64,000 bases of DNA from Microvirga solisilvae (GTDB taxonomy: Bacteria; Pseudomonadota; Alphaproteobacteria; Rhizobiales; Beijerinckiaceae), in contig NZ_JAKUCN010000009.1 of assembly GCF_022808595.1 (NCBI RefSeq), positions 1 to 64,000 on the forward strand, in the 5' to 3' direction. Both the position numbers and the translations under genes were made by a program. The notes below the pieces were generated by a model that had not been told where the DNA came from, ran no database searches, and saw nothing but the letters and a program-made list of their open reading frames with translations. Positions 10,476 to 19,842 of this stretch are shown here, one piece after another; the stretch's first letter is position 1; the number at the start of each line of letters is the position of its first letter.

Positions 10476-11093
10476 ATGGATCGCCTTCTTGTGCTTGCCC
10501 GCCACGGCCAGAGCGAATGGAACCTGAAGAATCTGTTCACGGGCTGGAAGGACCCTGGGCTCACCGATCTCGGCATCGAGGAGGCGCGCAATGCGGGCCG
10601 CCGCCTGAAGGACATGGGCGTGCAGTTCGATGTGGCCTACACCTCCGCTCTCGGCCGCGCCCAGCGCACCTGCAAGCTGATCCTGGAAGAGATCGGCCAG
10701 CCTGATCTCAAGACCATCGCGGATGTGGCGCTCAACGAGCGCGATTACGGCGATCTCTCCGGCCTCAACAAGGACGATGCCCGCGCCCGCTGGGGCGAGG
10801 AGCAGGTGCATGTGTGGCGCCGCTCCTACGACGTGCCGCCTCCCGGCGGCGAGAGCCTGAAGGACACGGTGGCTCGCGTGCTGCCCTACTACATCCGCGA
10901 GATCCTCCCCCGCGTGATGAAGGGCGAGCGCGTGCTGGTGGCCGCCCACGGCAATTCGCTGCGCGCCCTCGTGATGGTGCTCGACGGCCTGACCTCCGAG
11001 ACGATCCCGAGCCTCGAACTCGCGACCGGCGTTCCGCTCGTCTACAAGCTCAACGCCGACACCACGGTCGCCGACAAGAAGGTGCTGGGCTGA
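10476..11093 (+). CDS. gpmA: 2,3-bisphosphoglycerate-dependent phosphoglycerate mutase
   Basis: The 205-residue glycolytic mutase (3-PG to 2-PG) carries the phosphohistidine motif [10 protein letters not shown] at residue 8, the [11 protein letters not shown] loop, [12 protein letters not shown], the PPPGGESL region and the second catalytic histidine in [10 protein letters not shown]. It is shorter than the ~250-residue enterobacterial enzyme, as is normal in alphaproteobacteria. The alkB gene starts one base after its stop. Confidence 0.96.
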   Translation: MDRLLVLARHGQSEWNLKNLFTGWKDPGLTDLGIEEARNAGRRLKDMGVQFDVAYTSALGRAQRTCKLILEEIGQPDLKTIADVALNERDYGDLSGLNKDDARARWGEEQVHVWRRSYDVPPPGGESLKDTVARVLPYYIREILPRVMKGERVLVAAHGNSLRALVMVLDGLTSETIPSLELATGVPLVYKLNADTTVADKKVLG

Positions 11094-11094
11094 T

Positions 11095-11715
11095 TTGACC
11101 GCGATCACGCTGGCTCCTGGGCTCGTCTATTACCCGGATTATCTGGACCGTCAGGCCCAGGAGCAGCTTTTGCAATCCTTGCGCGAGATCACGCGAGCCG
11201 CGCCTCTCTACACGCCGCGCATGCCGCGCACCGGAAAACCGTTTTCGGTGCGCATGACCAATTGCGGGCGGCTCGGCTGGGTGTCGGACATCGACGGCTA
11301 TCGCTACCAGCCGATGCACCCCGAGACGGGCGAGCCCTGGCCCGTCATGCCGGATCAGGTGATGCAGGCCTGGACGGCGATGAGCGGCTATCCGCATCCG
11401 CCCGATGCCTGCCTGATCAATTTCTACGAACCCTCCGCACGCATGGGCCTGCATCAGGACAAGGACGAGGAGGAGTTCGATGCGCCCGTGGTCTCGCTCT
11501 CGCTCGGCGACACGGCCCTGTTCCGCTATGGCGGATTGGAGCGGAAGGATCCGACCCGCTCGATCCGTCTCAAGTCAGGCGATGCCATCGTATTCGGCGG
11601 CCCCGCGCGCCTGATCCATCATGGCATCGACCGGCTCATTCCAGGATCATCGGACCTGCTGCCGCAGGGTGGCCGCCTTAATCTTACCTTGCGCAAGGTA
11701 GAGAAGCCGCTTTAG
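11095..11715 (+). CDS. alkB: AlkB DNA oxidative demethylase
   Basis: The 206-residue Fe(II)/2-oxoglutarate dioxygenase reverses 1-methyladenine and 3-methylcytosine damage. The iron ligands are visible as HQD in MGLHQDKDE (about 120) and the distal His in LIHHGIDRL (about 180); the 2-oxoglutarate Arg lies in GGRLNLTLR near the C-terminus. FSVRMTNCGRLGW and LINFYEP match the family. The start is a TTG one base past the gpmA stop, so translation is coupled to gpmA; no in-frame ATG lies closer than the conserved core. Confidence 0.95.
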   Translation: MTAITLAPGLVYYPDYLDRQAQEQLLQSLREITRAAPLYTPRMPRTGKPFSVRMTNCGRLGWVSDIDGYRYQPMHPETGEPWPVMPDQVMQAWTAMSGYPHPPDACLINFYEPSARMGLHQDKDEEEFDAPVVSLSLGDTALFRYGGLERKDPTRSIRLKSGDAIVFGGPARLIHHGIDRLIPGSSDLLPQGGRLNLTLRKVEKPL

Positions 11716-11750
11716 CCTCACATTAGATAAAACGCTCAAGGGGAATCCGC

Positions 11751-12689
11751 ATGAAAGCCCTGTCCGCAGCCGCATTCGGTTTCATTTTGTCCGCTCAGGC
11801 GGCCTTTGCCGTCGAGCCCCTGTTTCCGCCCGCCTCGCGGATCGGCATGATTCCGCCGCAGGAGATGATGATCTCCAAGCGCTTCAGCGGTTTCGAGAAC
11901 GAGGAGCGCGCGGCGGCGATCACCCTGACGGAGATGCCGCCCCAGGCCTTCGGTCAGCTCTCCTCCAACCTCACCAAGGAGGCGCTGAAGAAGCAGGGGC
12001 TGGAGATGAAGGCCCGGGAGAGCGTGAAGCTCGGCTCCAAGAGCGGCATTCTCATCAGCGGCACCATGACGAAGCCCGAGGCCGGCCGCAAATGGCTCCT
12101 TCTGGTCCAGGACAAGGACATGACGGGCCTCGTGGTGGCGCAGGTTCTCGGTGGCAAGGACGGGTATAGCGACGCGCAGATGGTCGGCGCGCTGAAAAGC
12201 GTTGCCCTGCGCGATGACGTGTCCCTCGACGAGAAGGTTTCCGCCCTACCCTTCCGCGTTGGCGAGAAGGCGGGTTTCAGGCCCGTGCGCGTCATGGCTG
12301 GCAATTCCGTGCTGTTCACCGATGGGCCCAAGGACACGATCAAGGCCCTGGAACAACCGATGATGATTCTCGCGGCCTCGCTGCAGCCCGCACCGCCCCC
12401 TGGTGAATTGCGCACGCGGTTCGCGCGCGAGGCTCTCTTTTCCAATCAGGTTCTCAAGGATATCCGCATCGAGCGGTCCGAGGCCTTCCGCCTGAAGGGC
12501 CAGGACTGGCACGAAATCGTCGCCAAGGCGGTGGAGGCCGAATCCGGCCAGCCGATCGTGGTGATGCAATCGATCCGCTTCGACAACGACCGCTATGTGC
12601 GCATGGTGGGCCTGACCCGCGAGGAGCAGCGGGACCAGAACCTGCCGCGCTTCCGCACCATCGCGGACGGCGTCGAGACGAATTTCTGA
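11751..12689 (+). CDS. conserved hypothetical exported protein
   Basis: The 312-residue protein begins with a clear Sec signal peptide (cleavage likely after AAFA at residue 20). The mature part has two similar halves of mixed alpha/beta character (about 25-150 and 165-312), each starting with a P-x-G or P-F-R strand and containing an ALxxQ-type helix. I recognise no motif or domain name. It follows alkB by 35 bp with its own AAGGGGA ribosome-binding site, and converges on the TRIC-type channel gene with only 3 bp between the stops. It is probably periplasmic; function unknown. Confidence 0.7.
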   Translation: MKALSAAAFGFILSAQAAFAVEPLFPPASRIGMIPPQEMMISKRFSGFENEERAAAITLTEMPPQAFGQLSSNLTKEALKKQGLEMKARESVKLGSKSGILISGTMTKPEAGRKWLLLVQDKDMTGLVVAQVLGGKDGYSDAQMVGALKSVALRDDVSLDEKVSALPFRVGEKAGFRPVRVMAGNSVLFTDGPKDTIKALEQPMMILAASLQPAPPPGELRTRFAREALFSNQVLKDIRIERSEAFRLKGQDWHEIVAKAVEAESGQPIVVMQSIRFDNDRYVRMVGLTREEQRDQNLPRFRTIADGVETNF

Positions 12690-12692
12690 AGG

Positions 12693-13328
12693 CTATTCCC
12701 GGGTCGGGAAGGCGGGCAGCGACCATCCGCGCAGGATGGCGAAGGCCCTCAAGGTGAAGGCGGCGGCAAAGCCCGCCGCCGCAGCCCAGGCCAAAGGAAT
12801 GCCGATCACCTGCAGGGTCACCGCGACTGCGGCGCCGAGCGCTGCCGCCGTCACGTAGATTTCCTGCCGCAGCACGAGCGGCGTGGTGCCCGCGAAAATG
12901 TCCCGGATGATGCCGCCGAAGGTGGCGGTGATGGTGCCGAGCGCGATGGCCGAGAGAGCCGGAACGCCCGCGGCCAAGGCCTTCGCCGTGCCGGTGATGC
13001 AGAACAGGGCGAGCCCCAGAGCGTCGGCCCAGAGCAACACGCGGCCCCGCCGCCCGCCCTCGAGCGCGGCCACGCGCTTAGGCCCGAGCGCAAACACCAC
13101 CTCGGCCACGACGAGACAGACCAGCACATCCCTGGGATCGCCGACCCAGAAGACCGGCCTGATGCCGATGAGCAGGTCACGCACGGTCCCACCGCCCACG
13201 CCTGTGAGCGTGGCAAGCAGCGCGAAGCCGAACGGGTCCATGCCCTTGCGAGCCGCCATCAATGCGCCTGTGAGCGCGAAGACGGCGACGCCGATGGCCT
13301 CGAAGGGAATGTGCTGAAGGATTTCCAC
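12693..13328 (-). CDS. trimeric intracellular cation channel family membrane protein (TRIC / UPF0126)
   Basis: The 211-residue protein has seven predicted transmembrane helices arranged as two three-helix repeats plus one, with the signature glycine segments TGVGGGTVRD (about 42-51) and ATFGGIIRD (about 135-143) that line the K+ pore in bacterial TRIC channels. These proteins conduct monovalent cations in the inner membrane; the physiological role in bacteria is not settled. The start is GTG at 13328, since the family begins with a short polar stretch before helix 1. It stands alone, converging on the exported-protein gene. Confidence 0.9.
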   Translation of the reverse strand: MEILQHIPFEAIGVAVFALTGALMAARKGMDPFGFALLATLTGVGGGTVRDLLIGIRPVFWVGDPRDVLVCLVVAEVVFALGPKRVAALEGGRRGRVLLWADALGLALFCITGTAKALAAGVPALSAIALGTITATFGGIIRDIFAGTTPLVLRQEIYVTAAALGAAVAVTLQVIGIPLAWAAAAGFAAAFTLRAFAILRGWSLPAFPTRE

Positions 13329-13383
13329 GGCGGCGTCCAGGCTTTGTCTGCCCCCTTGCGAGGGCGCGAATGACTCTCCTCCC

Positions 13384-13413
13384 CGTCATGGCCGGGCTTG
13401 TCCCGGCCATCCC
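13384..13413. repeat. short palindromic repeat, family B copy 2
   Basis: CGTCATGGCCGGGCTTGTCCC followed by GGCCATCCC matches 2982-3011 with a single substitution. The following 13430-13480 holds another small palindrome around CCGGCACAAGGCCGG. No gene is visible in 13329-13497. Confidence 0.65.
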
Positions 13414-13497
13414 GCTTCGGAATGACGCCGCACTCTAACGATCGGAATCACCGGCACAAGGCCGGTGATGACGGGCGCTGAGGTCGCTTATTGAAAT

Positions 13498-14112
13498 TTA
13501 CGAGGCGGAGGAAGGATTGTCCGTCGTCTCGCCGTTCGCGGGCGCCTTGGGGCCGCCTTTGGCGACGCCTACGAGCGCCGGGCGCAGCACGCGATCGCCG
13601 ATCACGTAACCGGACTGCACCACCTGCACCACGGTGCCGTTCGGCACGTCAGGATTCGGCACTTCGAACATGGCTTGGTGCACGTTCGGATCGAACTTCT
13701 GGCCTTCAGGGTCGAGCTTCTTCACGCCGTGACGCTCGAGGGTCTTGAGCAGGTCGCGCTCGGTGAGGTCGATGCCGTCGATGAGCCCCTTGAAGGCGCC
13801 CTCGGCTGAGGCCTTGGCCTCCTCCGGCACGCTCTCGATGGCGCGGCGCACGTTGTCCGCCACGTTCAGCATGTCGCGGGCGAAATTGGCCACCGCATAG
13901 GTGCGGGCGTCGGCCACTTCGCGCTCGGTGCGGCGGCGCAGGTTCTCCATGTCGGCCATGAGGCGCAAGAGCTTGTCCTTCAGATCGGCCTTCTCAGCCT
14001 CGAGAACGGCCACCGGATCGGCTTGAGCCTCAGCGGCAGCCTGGTTGTCGGCACCGTTGGCAGCCTCGGTCTGGGGATTCGTGGTCTGGTTGTCCGTATC
14101 GTTCGGGTTCAT
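13498..14112 (-). CDS. grpE: GrpE, nucleotide exchange factor for DnaK
   Basis: The 204-residue protein has a disordered polar N-terminus, the long dimerisation helix (about 45-95, [26 protein letters not shown]) and the C-terminal beta-wing ([34 protein letters not shown]). It drives ADP release from DnaK. The ATG at 14112 is chosen; a TTG three codons upstream is also in frame and neither has a strong ribosome-binding site. It is usually next to hrcA in this order, but here hrcA is 17 kb away (31,291) and the upstream neighbour is glnD. Confidence 0.97.
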   Translation of the reverse strand: MNPNDTDNQTTNPQTEAANGADNQAAAEAQADPVAVLEAEKADLKDKLLRLMADMENLRRRTEREVADARTYAVANFARDMLNVADNVRRAIESVPEEAKASAEGAFKGLIDGIDLTERDLLKTLERHGVKKLDPEGQKFDPNVHQAMFEVPNPDVPNGTVVQVVQSGYVIGDRVLRPALVGVAKGGPKAPANGETTDNPSSAS

Positions 14113-14173
14113 GTCGATCAATCAGAGATAGGGGAAAGGTTCAGGGCACATATCAGGTCGAAGCGATCACAAA

Positions 14174-16924
14174 TCAAGCGCTTCGCCGCTGCAACGGCTC
14201 AGCTTCCTCAGTCTTGAACACGTCAAGCAGGGTGCGGCGGATCGTGGCCTGGCGGCCCGCATGGGTCACCTTGGTGCCGGTCAGGTCCGTTACATAGAAC
14301 ACGTCCACGGCCTTTTCGCCGAAGGTTACGATGTGCGCAGAGGCGATGTTGAGGTTGAGCTTTCCGAGCGCCGTGGTGAGATCGTAGAGCAGGCCCGGCC
14401 TGTCGAGGCCCGACACCTCGATCACCGTCTGGCGGCTCGACAGCGAGTTGTCGATGTTGACCTCCGGCGGCACATGGAACGCCTTGGAGGAGCTCTTCGA
14501 CGGCTTTCTGCTCTCCACAAGATCGGCGATCTTCACCTCGCCCTTGAGCGCCCGCTCGATGGCTTTCGCCACGCGCTCCGCGCGGCGCAGCTCGTCCTCG
14601 TCCCGGTCGAAGGCGCGGGAGAGCACGATGGTGTCGAGCGCCATGCCGTCCGTCGTCGTGAAGATCTGCGCATCCACGATGTTGCCGCCCGCCGCCGCGC
14701 ACGCGCCGGTGACGATGGCGAGGAGGCGCGGATGGTCGGGCGAGAGGACGGTGAATTCGGTCACGCCCCTGAAATGGTCCGTCTCGTAGGACGTGGTCAC
14801 CGTGCGCCCCGCCTTGTCGGCGGATTGCACGAAATGCGCCTGCTTCACACGGCGCTCTTCGTCGGTCTTCAGCCAATAAGCCGGCGTATGACGGGCCGCA
14901 TAATCCTCGAATTCCTTGTCCGACCAATTGGGGAGCGCCTTGCGCAATTCTTCCTGCGCGAAACGCACGCGATCCGAGCGCGCCACATCCGCCGCGCCGC
15001 CGCCGAGCAGCACCTCGGTCTCGTAATAGAGCGTGCGCAGAAGCTGGCCTTTCCAGCCCGTCCAGGTGCCGGGACCAACGGCCTTAATGTCGGCGATGGT
15101 GAGCACGAGCAGGAGCTTCAAGCGCTCCATAGTCTGCACCACCTCGGCGAAACTCTTGATGGTGGCGGGGTCCGACAGATCGCGGCTCTGCGCGGTGTTC
15201 GACATGAGCAGGTGATGTTCGACGAGCCAGGCGACCGTATCGGTTTCCGCGTCCGTCAACCCGAAACGCGGCCCGAGCTTGCGCGCGATGACGGCGCCCG
15301 CGATCGAATGATCTTCCGGGCGTCCCTTCGCGATGTCGTGCAGGAACACGGCGACATAGAGCGCGCGGCGGTTCTGGATCGTCCCGAAGATCTGATTGGC
15401 CAGCGGATGCTCGTTGCCGAGTTGGCCCGCCTCGATTTCCGTGAGCACGCCGGTGGAACGGAGCAGATGCTCGTCCACCGTATAATGGTGATACATGTTG
15501 AACTGCATCATCGCGACGATGCGCCCGAAATCGGGAATGAAGCGCCCGATGACGCCCGCCTCGTTCATGCGGCGCAGCACCACCTCCGGCGCATTCTTCG
15601 ATGTGATGATGTCGAGAAAAAGCCGGTTCGCCTCCGCATCGTTGCGCAGACTCTGGCCGATGAGCTTGAGGGAGCGCGTGGCAAGACGCGTCGCATCGGG
15701 ATGGATCGCGAGATTATGCCGGTCCGCCAGCCAGAACAGGCGGATGAGGTTGACCGGATCGTTCGCGAAAACCTCTTCGCTTTTCACGTTGATGCGGTTG
15801 TTGTCGATGATGAAGTCGTTGCCCGCGAGCGCACCGCCGCGACGGCGGCGGAAACGTCCGAGCACGCGGTCGAGCATGGGCCGTTTCTTCGTCTGGCGCG
15901 CTTCGAGTTCGGCGCAGACGATGGCAGTGAGATCGCCCACATCCTTCGCGATGAGGAAATAGGCCTTCATGAAGCGCTCCACCGCCGAGAGACCGCCGCG
16001 CGGCACGAAGCCGATGCGCTCGGCGATAACGCGCTGGAGATCAAAGGTCAGACGCTCCTCCGCGCGGCCCGTGGCGAAATGCATATGGCAGCGCACACGC
16101 CACAAGAACTCGTCGCAGCGCCGGAAGAGCTTGAACTCCTCGGGCGTGAAGAGGCCAGCCTTCACCAGATCCTTCGGGTTCTTCACCTGATAGACGTATT
16201 TGCCGATCCAGAAGAGCGTGTTGAGATCGCGAAGACCGCCCTTGCCGTCCTTCACATTGGGCTCGACGAGATAGCGCGATGCACCGGCCTTCACCACGCG
16301 CGCGTCGCGCTCCTTCAGTTTCGCATCCACGAATTCCGCGGGCGAGAGCGCGACGATCTCGGAATCGAACCGCTTGACCAGATCGTCAAAGAGCGCGCGG
16401 TCGCCGAAGAGGAAGCGCGCTTCGAGCAACGAGGTGCGGATCGTCATGTCCGCATTCGCCTCGCGGATGCAATCCTCCACCGAGCGCGTGGCGTGGCCGA
16501 CCTTCAGCTTCAGGTCCCATAGCACGTAGAGCATCGCTTCCACGACGCTCTCGCTCCAGGCGGTCTGCTTGTAGGGAAGCAGGAACAGGAGATCGACATC
16601 CGAGCCGGGCGCCAGCGTGCCACGTCCGTAACCGCCTGTCGCCACCACGGCGATGCGCTCGCCAGAGGACGGGTTATCGGCGGGATAGAGGTGGCGCACG
16701 ACCGCGTCGTGAACGAGGCGCACCAGATCGTCCATGTGGGTGGAGAGATACTTGGCGCAGACGAGGCCGTCCTGCGTGTCGAGCAGCTGCTGCTCCGCCT
16801 TGGCCCTGCCCTCCTCCAGATAGCGCTTGAGTTCGGGCACGAGCCTGGATCTCAGCTCCCCCGCATCGCGCAGAGGCTTATCGCCGAGAATCTTCAGGAT
16901 TTCGTCAGGGTTCTGGAGCGGCAT
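14174..16924 (-). CDS. glnD: bifunctional [protein-PII] uridylyltransferase/uridylyl-removing enzyme
   Basis: GlnD senses glutamine and modifies PII proteins. In the 916-residue product the order is: nucleotidyltransferase domain with GSDVDLLFL near 110, PII-uridylyltransferase linker, HD hydrolase domain with AVFLHDIAKGRPEDH near 490 and an HHLLM motif, then two ACT domains (about 700-775 and 815-890). All key residues are present. The start is placed at the ATG of MPLQNPDEIL; an in-frame TTG 57 bp further upstream is possible but adds residues untypical of the family. It is divergent from the sulfonate transporter operon. Confidence 0.97.
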   Translation of the reverse strand: MPLQNPDEILKILGDKPLRDAGELRSRLVPELKRYLEEGRAKAEQQLLDTQDGLVCAKYLSTHMDDLVRLVHDAVVRHLYPADNPSSGERIAVVATGGYGRGTLAPGSDVDLLFLLPYKQTAWSESVVEAMLYVLWDLKLKVGHATRSVEDCIREANADMTIRTSLLEARFLFGDRALFDDLVKRFDSEIVALSPAEFVDAKLKERDARVVKAGASRYLVEPNVKDGKGGLRDLNTLFWIGKYVYQVKNPKDLVKAGLFTPEEFKLFRRCDEFLWRVRCHMHFATGRAEERLTFDLQRVIAERIGFVPRGGLSAVERFMKAYFLIAKDVGDLTAIVCAELEARQTKKRPMLDRVLGRFRRRRGGALAGNDFIIDNNRINVKSEEVFANDPVNLIRLFWLADRHNLAIHPDATRLATRSLKLIGQSLRNDAEANRLFLDIITSKNAPEVVLRRMNEAGVIGRFIPDFGRIVAMMQFNMYHHYTVDEHLLRSTGVLTEIEAGQLGNEHPLANQIFGTIQNRRALYVAVFLHDIAKGRPEDHSIAGAVIARKLGPRFGLTDAETDTVAWLVEHHLLMSNTAQSRDLSDPATIKSFAEVVQTMERLKLLLVLTIADIKAVGPGTWTGWKGQLLRTLYYETEVLLGGGAADVARSDRVRFAQEELRKALPNWSDKEFEDYAARHTPAYWLKTDEERRVKQAHFVQSADKAGRTVTTSYETDHFRGVTEFTVLSPDHPRLLAIVTGACAAAGGNIVDAQIFTTTDGMALDTIVLSRAFDRDEDELRRAERVAKAIERALKGEVKIADLVESRKPSKSSSKAFHVPPEVNIDNSLSSRQTVIEVSGLDRPGLLYDLTTALGKLNLNIASAHIVTFGEKAVDVFYVTDLTGTKVTHAGRQATIRRTLLDVFKTEEAEPLQRRSA

Positions 16925-17019
16925 GAAACAACCATAGTGAGCGGTCCGTTCTGGCTTATCACCCTGGGAGCCTCCCCCCAAGGGCGGACTGGACTAATCC
17001 GCCAAGACGGATAGATTGT

Positions 17020-17074
17020 TCTTTATAAGAAATTCTGTTTGACGGAAGAAACTCTCCGTTCTATATAAAGAACA
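17020..17074. promoter_or_regulatory. paired dyad operator upstream of ssuABC
   Basis: Two AT-rich palindromes of the same type: TTCTT-TAT-AAGAA (17020-17032) and GTTCT-N6-AGAAC (17059-17074). Their centres are about 40 bp apart, close to four helical turns, which suits a dimeric regulator binding twice on one face. The second dyad overlaps the -10 of the promoter at 17040-17068, as expected for a repressor site. The rest of 16925-17187 shows nothing else. Confidence 0.5.
17040..17068 (+). promoter_or_regulatory. sigma-70-type promoter for the ssu operon
   Basis: TTGACG (17040-17045), 17 nt, TATATA (17063-17068). This is one of the best consensus matches in the window and points toward ssuA at 17188, about 110 bp downstream of the expected start site. 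Confidence 0.55.
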
Positions 17075-17187
17075 CGCGCCGATTTGAGCAATCAGCTTGC
17101 GGGCGCGAAACAAGTGCAGCTAAAGCGTTGGGCGCCTCAAGGACTTTATCTGTCCAGCTCCCATGCGCCAAATATGGGAACTGAGAC

Positions 17188-18159
17188 ATGAGCCTGACCC
17201 ATCGCCTCCTCCTCGCCGCTTCCGTCGTCTCCGCCGGCCTGACCGTGCTCGCCTCCGGCGCCGTTGCGCAGCCGAAGGAGATCAAGATCGACTTCGCCAC
17301 CTACAACCCGGTGAGCCTCGTCCTCAAGGACAAGGGCTTCCTGGAGAAGGAACTGGAGAAGGACGGCATCTCCATTCGCTGGGTTCAGTCGCTGGGCTCC
17401 AACAAGGCGCTCGAATTCCTGAATGCGGGCTCGCTCGATTTCGGCTCCACCGCCGGTGCCGCCGCTCTCATCGCCAAGATCAACGGCAACCCGATCAAGT
17501 CGATCTATGTCTATTCTCGCCCCGAATGGACGGCGCTCGTGACCCGCAAGGATACGGGCATCGCCAAGGTCGAGGATTTGAAGGGCAAGCGCGTCGCCGT
17601 GACCCGCGGCACCGATCCGCACATCTTCCTTGTGCGCGCCCTTCAGGAAGCCAAGCTCACAGAGAAGGACGTGAAGCTCGTCCTGCTGCAGCATCCGGAT
17701 GGACGCACCGCCCTCGAGCGCGGCGACGTGGATGCCTGGGCCGGTCTCGATCCGCTGATGGCGGCGGCCGAGGTGGAGAGCGGCGCGCAGCTCTTCTACC
17801 GCAAGGCGGAAGCGAATACCTGGGGCGTGCTGAACGTGTCGGAGACCTTCGCGAAGGATAACCCCGCTCTCGTGGGCCGCGTGCTGAAGGCTTATGAGGA
17901 AGCCCGCAAATACGCCCTCGCCAATCCCGCCGAGTTGAAGAAGGCTCTTGTGAGCTACACCAAGCTGCCGGAAGCGGTGATCGAGCGCCAGCTGCAGCGC
18001 ACGGAACTCACGCACTCGACCATCGGACAGCCCCAGGCCGATACGATCCTCGCGGCAGGCATTGCTCTGCAGCAGGCCGGCGTGGTGCCCGCTGACGCCA
18101 ATGTGAAAGCGACCGTCGATGCACTGATCGACCGTCAGTTTGCGACCGCATCACGCTGA
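17188..18159 (+). CDS. ssuA: aliphatic sulfonate ABC transporter, periplasmic substrate-binding protein
   Basis: The 323-residue protein has a signal peptide (1-27, ending GAVAQ) and the two-lobe SsuA/TauA/NMT1 fold: IDFATYNPVSLVLKDKGFLE, SLGSNKALEFLNAGSLDFGSTAGAA (ligand-binding loop), LKGKRVAVTRGTDPH and WAGLDPLMAAAE. It delivers sulfonates, taurine-like compounds or related nitrogen/sulfur ligands to the permease. The stop overlaps the permease start (TGATG). The ligand is inferred only at family level; no desulfonation enzyme is encoded nearby. Confidence 0.88.
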   Translation: MSLTHRLLLAASVVSAGLTVLASGAVAQPKEIKIDFATYNPVSLVLKDKGFLEKELEKDGISIRWVQSLGSNKALEFLNAGSLDFGSTAGAAALIAKINGNPIKSIYVYSRPEWTALVTRKDTGIAKVEDLKGKRVAVTRGTDPHIFLVRALQEAKLTEKDVKLVLLQHPDGRTALERGDVDAWAGLDPLMAAAEVESGAQLFYRKAEANTWGVLNVSETFAKDNPALVGRVLKAYEEARKYALANPAELKKALVSYTKLPEAVIERQLQRTELTHSTIGQPQADTILAAGIALQQAGVVPADANVKATVDALIDRQFATASR

Positions 18160-19037
18160 TGACTTCACCACGGGAGAGCGCCGTGTCAGGCGAAATCGCA
18201 AATTCCGCCTGGTCCTCCCAACAGGGTGCCGCCGCTCTCGCGGCCCCTTCCCTCACCGAGAAGCGACGCGCCTTCGATTGGCGCATCCTTCTCGGCTTTT
18301 TATTGCCCATCGCCGTGGCACTTCTCTGGGAAGCAGCCGTGCGGTTCGGCCTTGCACAAGGCCGCCTCGTTCCGCCGCCGAGCCGCATCTTCGCGACGCT
18401 TCTCGCGCTCGCCGAGACAGGCGAACTCTGGACGCATGTGTGGGCGACGCTCTGGCGCGTGCTCACCGGCTTCATCATCGGCGGTGTCGCAGGCATCGTG
18501 TTCGGCGCGTTGTCCGGTTCCAGCGAAACCATCCGCCGCCTTCTCGATCCGACCTTGCAGGCGCTTCGCGCCATTCCCTCCATCGCGTGGGTGCCGCTCT
18601 TCATTCTCTGGCTCGGCATTTTCGAGGCCTCGAAAGTGGCGCTCATCGCGGTGGGCGTCTTCTTCCCCGTCTATCTCGGCATCGCGGGCGCGATTCTCTC
18701 CGTTGACCGCAAGCTCGTGGAAGTGGGCCACGTGTTTCGCCTCTCGCGCGTTCAGCTCGCAAGACGCATCCTGCTGCCCGCCGTTCTGCCTGAAGCGGTG
18801 ATTGCTTTGCGTTCGGGCCTCGGCCTCGGCTTCATGTTCGTGGTCGCCGCAGAATTCATGGGTGCATCCGAGGGCCTCGGCTATCTGCTCGTCGACGGCC
18901 AGCAAATGGGCAAGCCCGACCAGATTCTTGCCGCCATCATCGCCTTCGCGCTTCTCGGCAAGATCGCGGACAGCCTGCTCGTTCTTGGCACGAAACCACT
19001 CGTGCGCTGGCAGGATATTGTGCGGGAGAGATTGTGA
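18159..19037 (+). CDS. ssuC: sulfonate-type ABC transporter permease
   Basis: The 292-residue inner-membrane protein has six transmembrane helices and the EAA loop near residue 200 (GHVFRLSRVQLARRILLPAVLPE) that docks on the ATPase. The N-terminal 40 residues are polar and cytosolic. It is translationally coupled to both neighbours through TGATG overlaps at 18157-18161 and 19035-19039, so ssuA, ssuC and ssuB form one operon. Confidence 0.92.
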   Translation: MTSPRESAVSGEIANSAWSSQQGAAALAAPSLTEKRRAFDWRILLGFLLPIAVALLWEAAVRFGLAQGRLVPPPSRIFATLLALAETGELWTHVWATLWRVLTGFIIGGVAGIVFGALSGSSETIRRLLDPTLQALRAIPSIAWVPLFILWLGIFEASKVALIAVGVFFPVYLGIAGAILSVDRKLVEVGHVFRLSRVQLARRILLPAVLPEAVIALRSGLGLGFMFVVAAEFMGASEGLGYLLVDGQQMGKPDQILAAIIAFALLGKIADSLLVLGTKPLVRWQDIVRERL

Positions 19038-19825
19038 TGCTCGAACTCGAACACCTCTCCAAGACCTATGCCGACGGCACCCGCGCGCTGTCCGACATCA
19101 ATCTCTCCGTGCGCCAAGGCGAAATCGTCTCGCTCATCGGCGGATCGGGCTGCGGCAAGACTACGCTGCTTCGCCTCATCGCCGGCCTCGACCAAGCGAG
19201 TACCGGCGCGATCAAGCTCGACGGCGAAGCGCTTTCCGGCCCGCATCCGTCCGTTGGCATCGTGTTCCAGGAACCGCGCCTCCTACCGTGGCTCTCGGTC
19301 TCCGACAACATCGCCTTCGGGCTCGATCATATCAGCGCCACGGAGCGGAAAGAGCGCGTCGCGCATGCGCTGGAGAAGATCGGCCTCATCGAACATGCCA
19401 AGCGCTGGCCGCGCGATTTGTCCGGCGGGCAGCAGCAGCGCGTGGCGATTGCCCGCGCGTTCGTCACGAATCCGAAGGTGCTGCTGCTCGACGAGCCTTT
19501 CTCGGCGCTCGACGCCTTCACCCGCGCGAGCCTGCACGAGCATTTGCTCGGATTGTGGGAGGAGACGCGCCCCACCGTCGTGCTCGTCACGCACGACGTA
19601 CAGGAGGCGGTGACACTCGCTGACCGCGCGGTGGTGATGCAGCCGAAGCCCGGCCGCATCTTCGACGAATTGCCGCTCACGCTCTCGCGTCCGCGCGACA
19701 AGACCGACCTTCCCTTCGAGACATCCGTGCGCCGCGTCTTGACGGCGCTCGATCATTCCCTCAAGCCATCTCACCAGCAGCCGCAGCGCGAACGCGACCG
19801 TCAGGCTGCCGCTTTGTGGTGGTAG
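19037..19825 (+). CDS. ssuB: sulfonate-type ABC transporter ATP-binding protein
   Basis: The 262-residue ATPase has Walker A GGSGCGKTT near 37, Q-loop GIVFQEPRLLPW, signature LSGGQQQRVAIARA near 133, Walker B VLLLDEPFSALD and H-loop VLVTHDVQEA. It powers import by the SsuC dimer. ATG 19037 is preferred over a GTG one codon upstream because it makes the usual TGATG coupling. The C-terminus (AALDHSLKPSHQQPQRE) is slightly extended. Confidence 0.92.
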   Translation: MLELEHLSKTYADGTRALSDINLSVRQGEIVSLIGGSGCGKTTLLRLIAGLDQASTGAIKLDGEALSGPHPSVGIVFQEPRLLPWLSVSDNIAFGLDHISATERKERVAHALEKIGLIEHAKRWPRDLSGGQQQRVAIARAFVTNPKVLLLDEPFSALDAFTRASLHEHLLGLWEETRPTVVLVTHDVQEAVTLADRAVVMQPKPGRIFDELPLTLSRPRDKTDLPFETSVRRVLTALDHSLKPSHQQPQRERDRQAAALWW

Positions 19826-19842
19826 AACTAAGGACAAGCATC

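Noticed and set aside
14261..16522. A 753-codon open frame on the plus strand opposite glnD
   Set aside because: Antisense shadow of glnD; Arg/His/Leu-rich, no ribosome-binding site and no recognisable fold.
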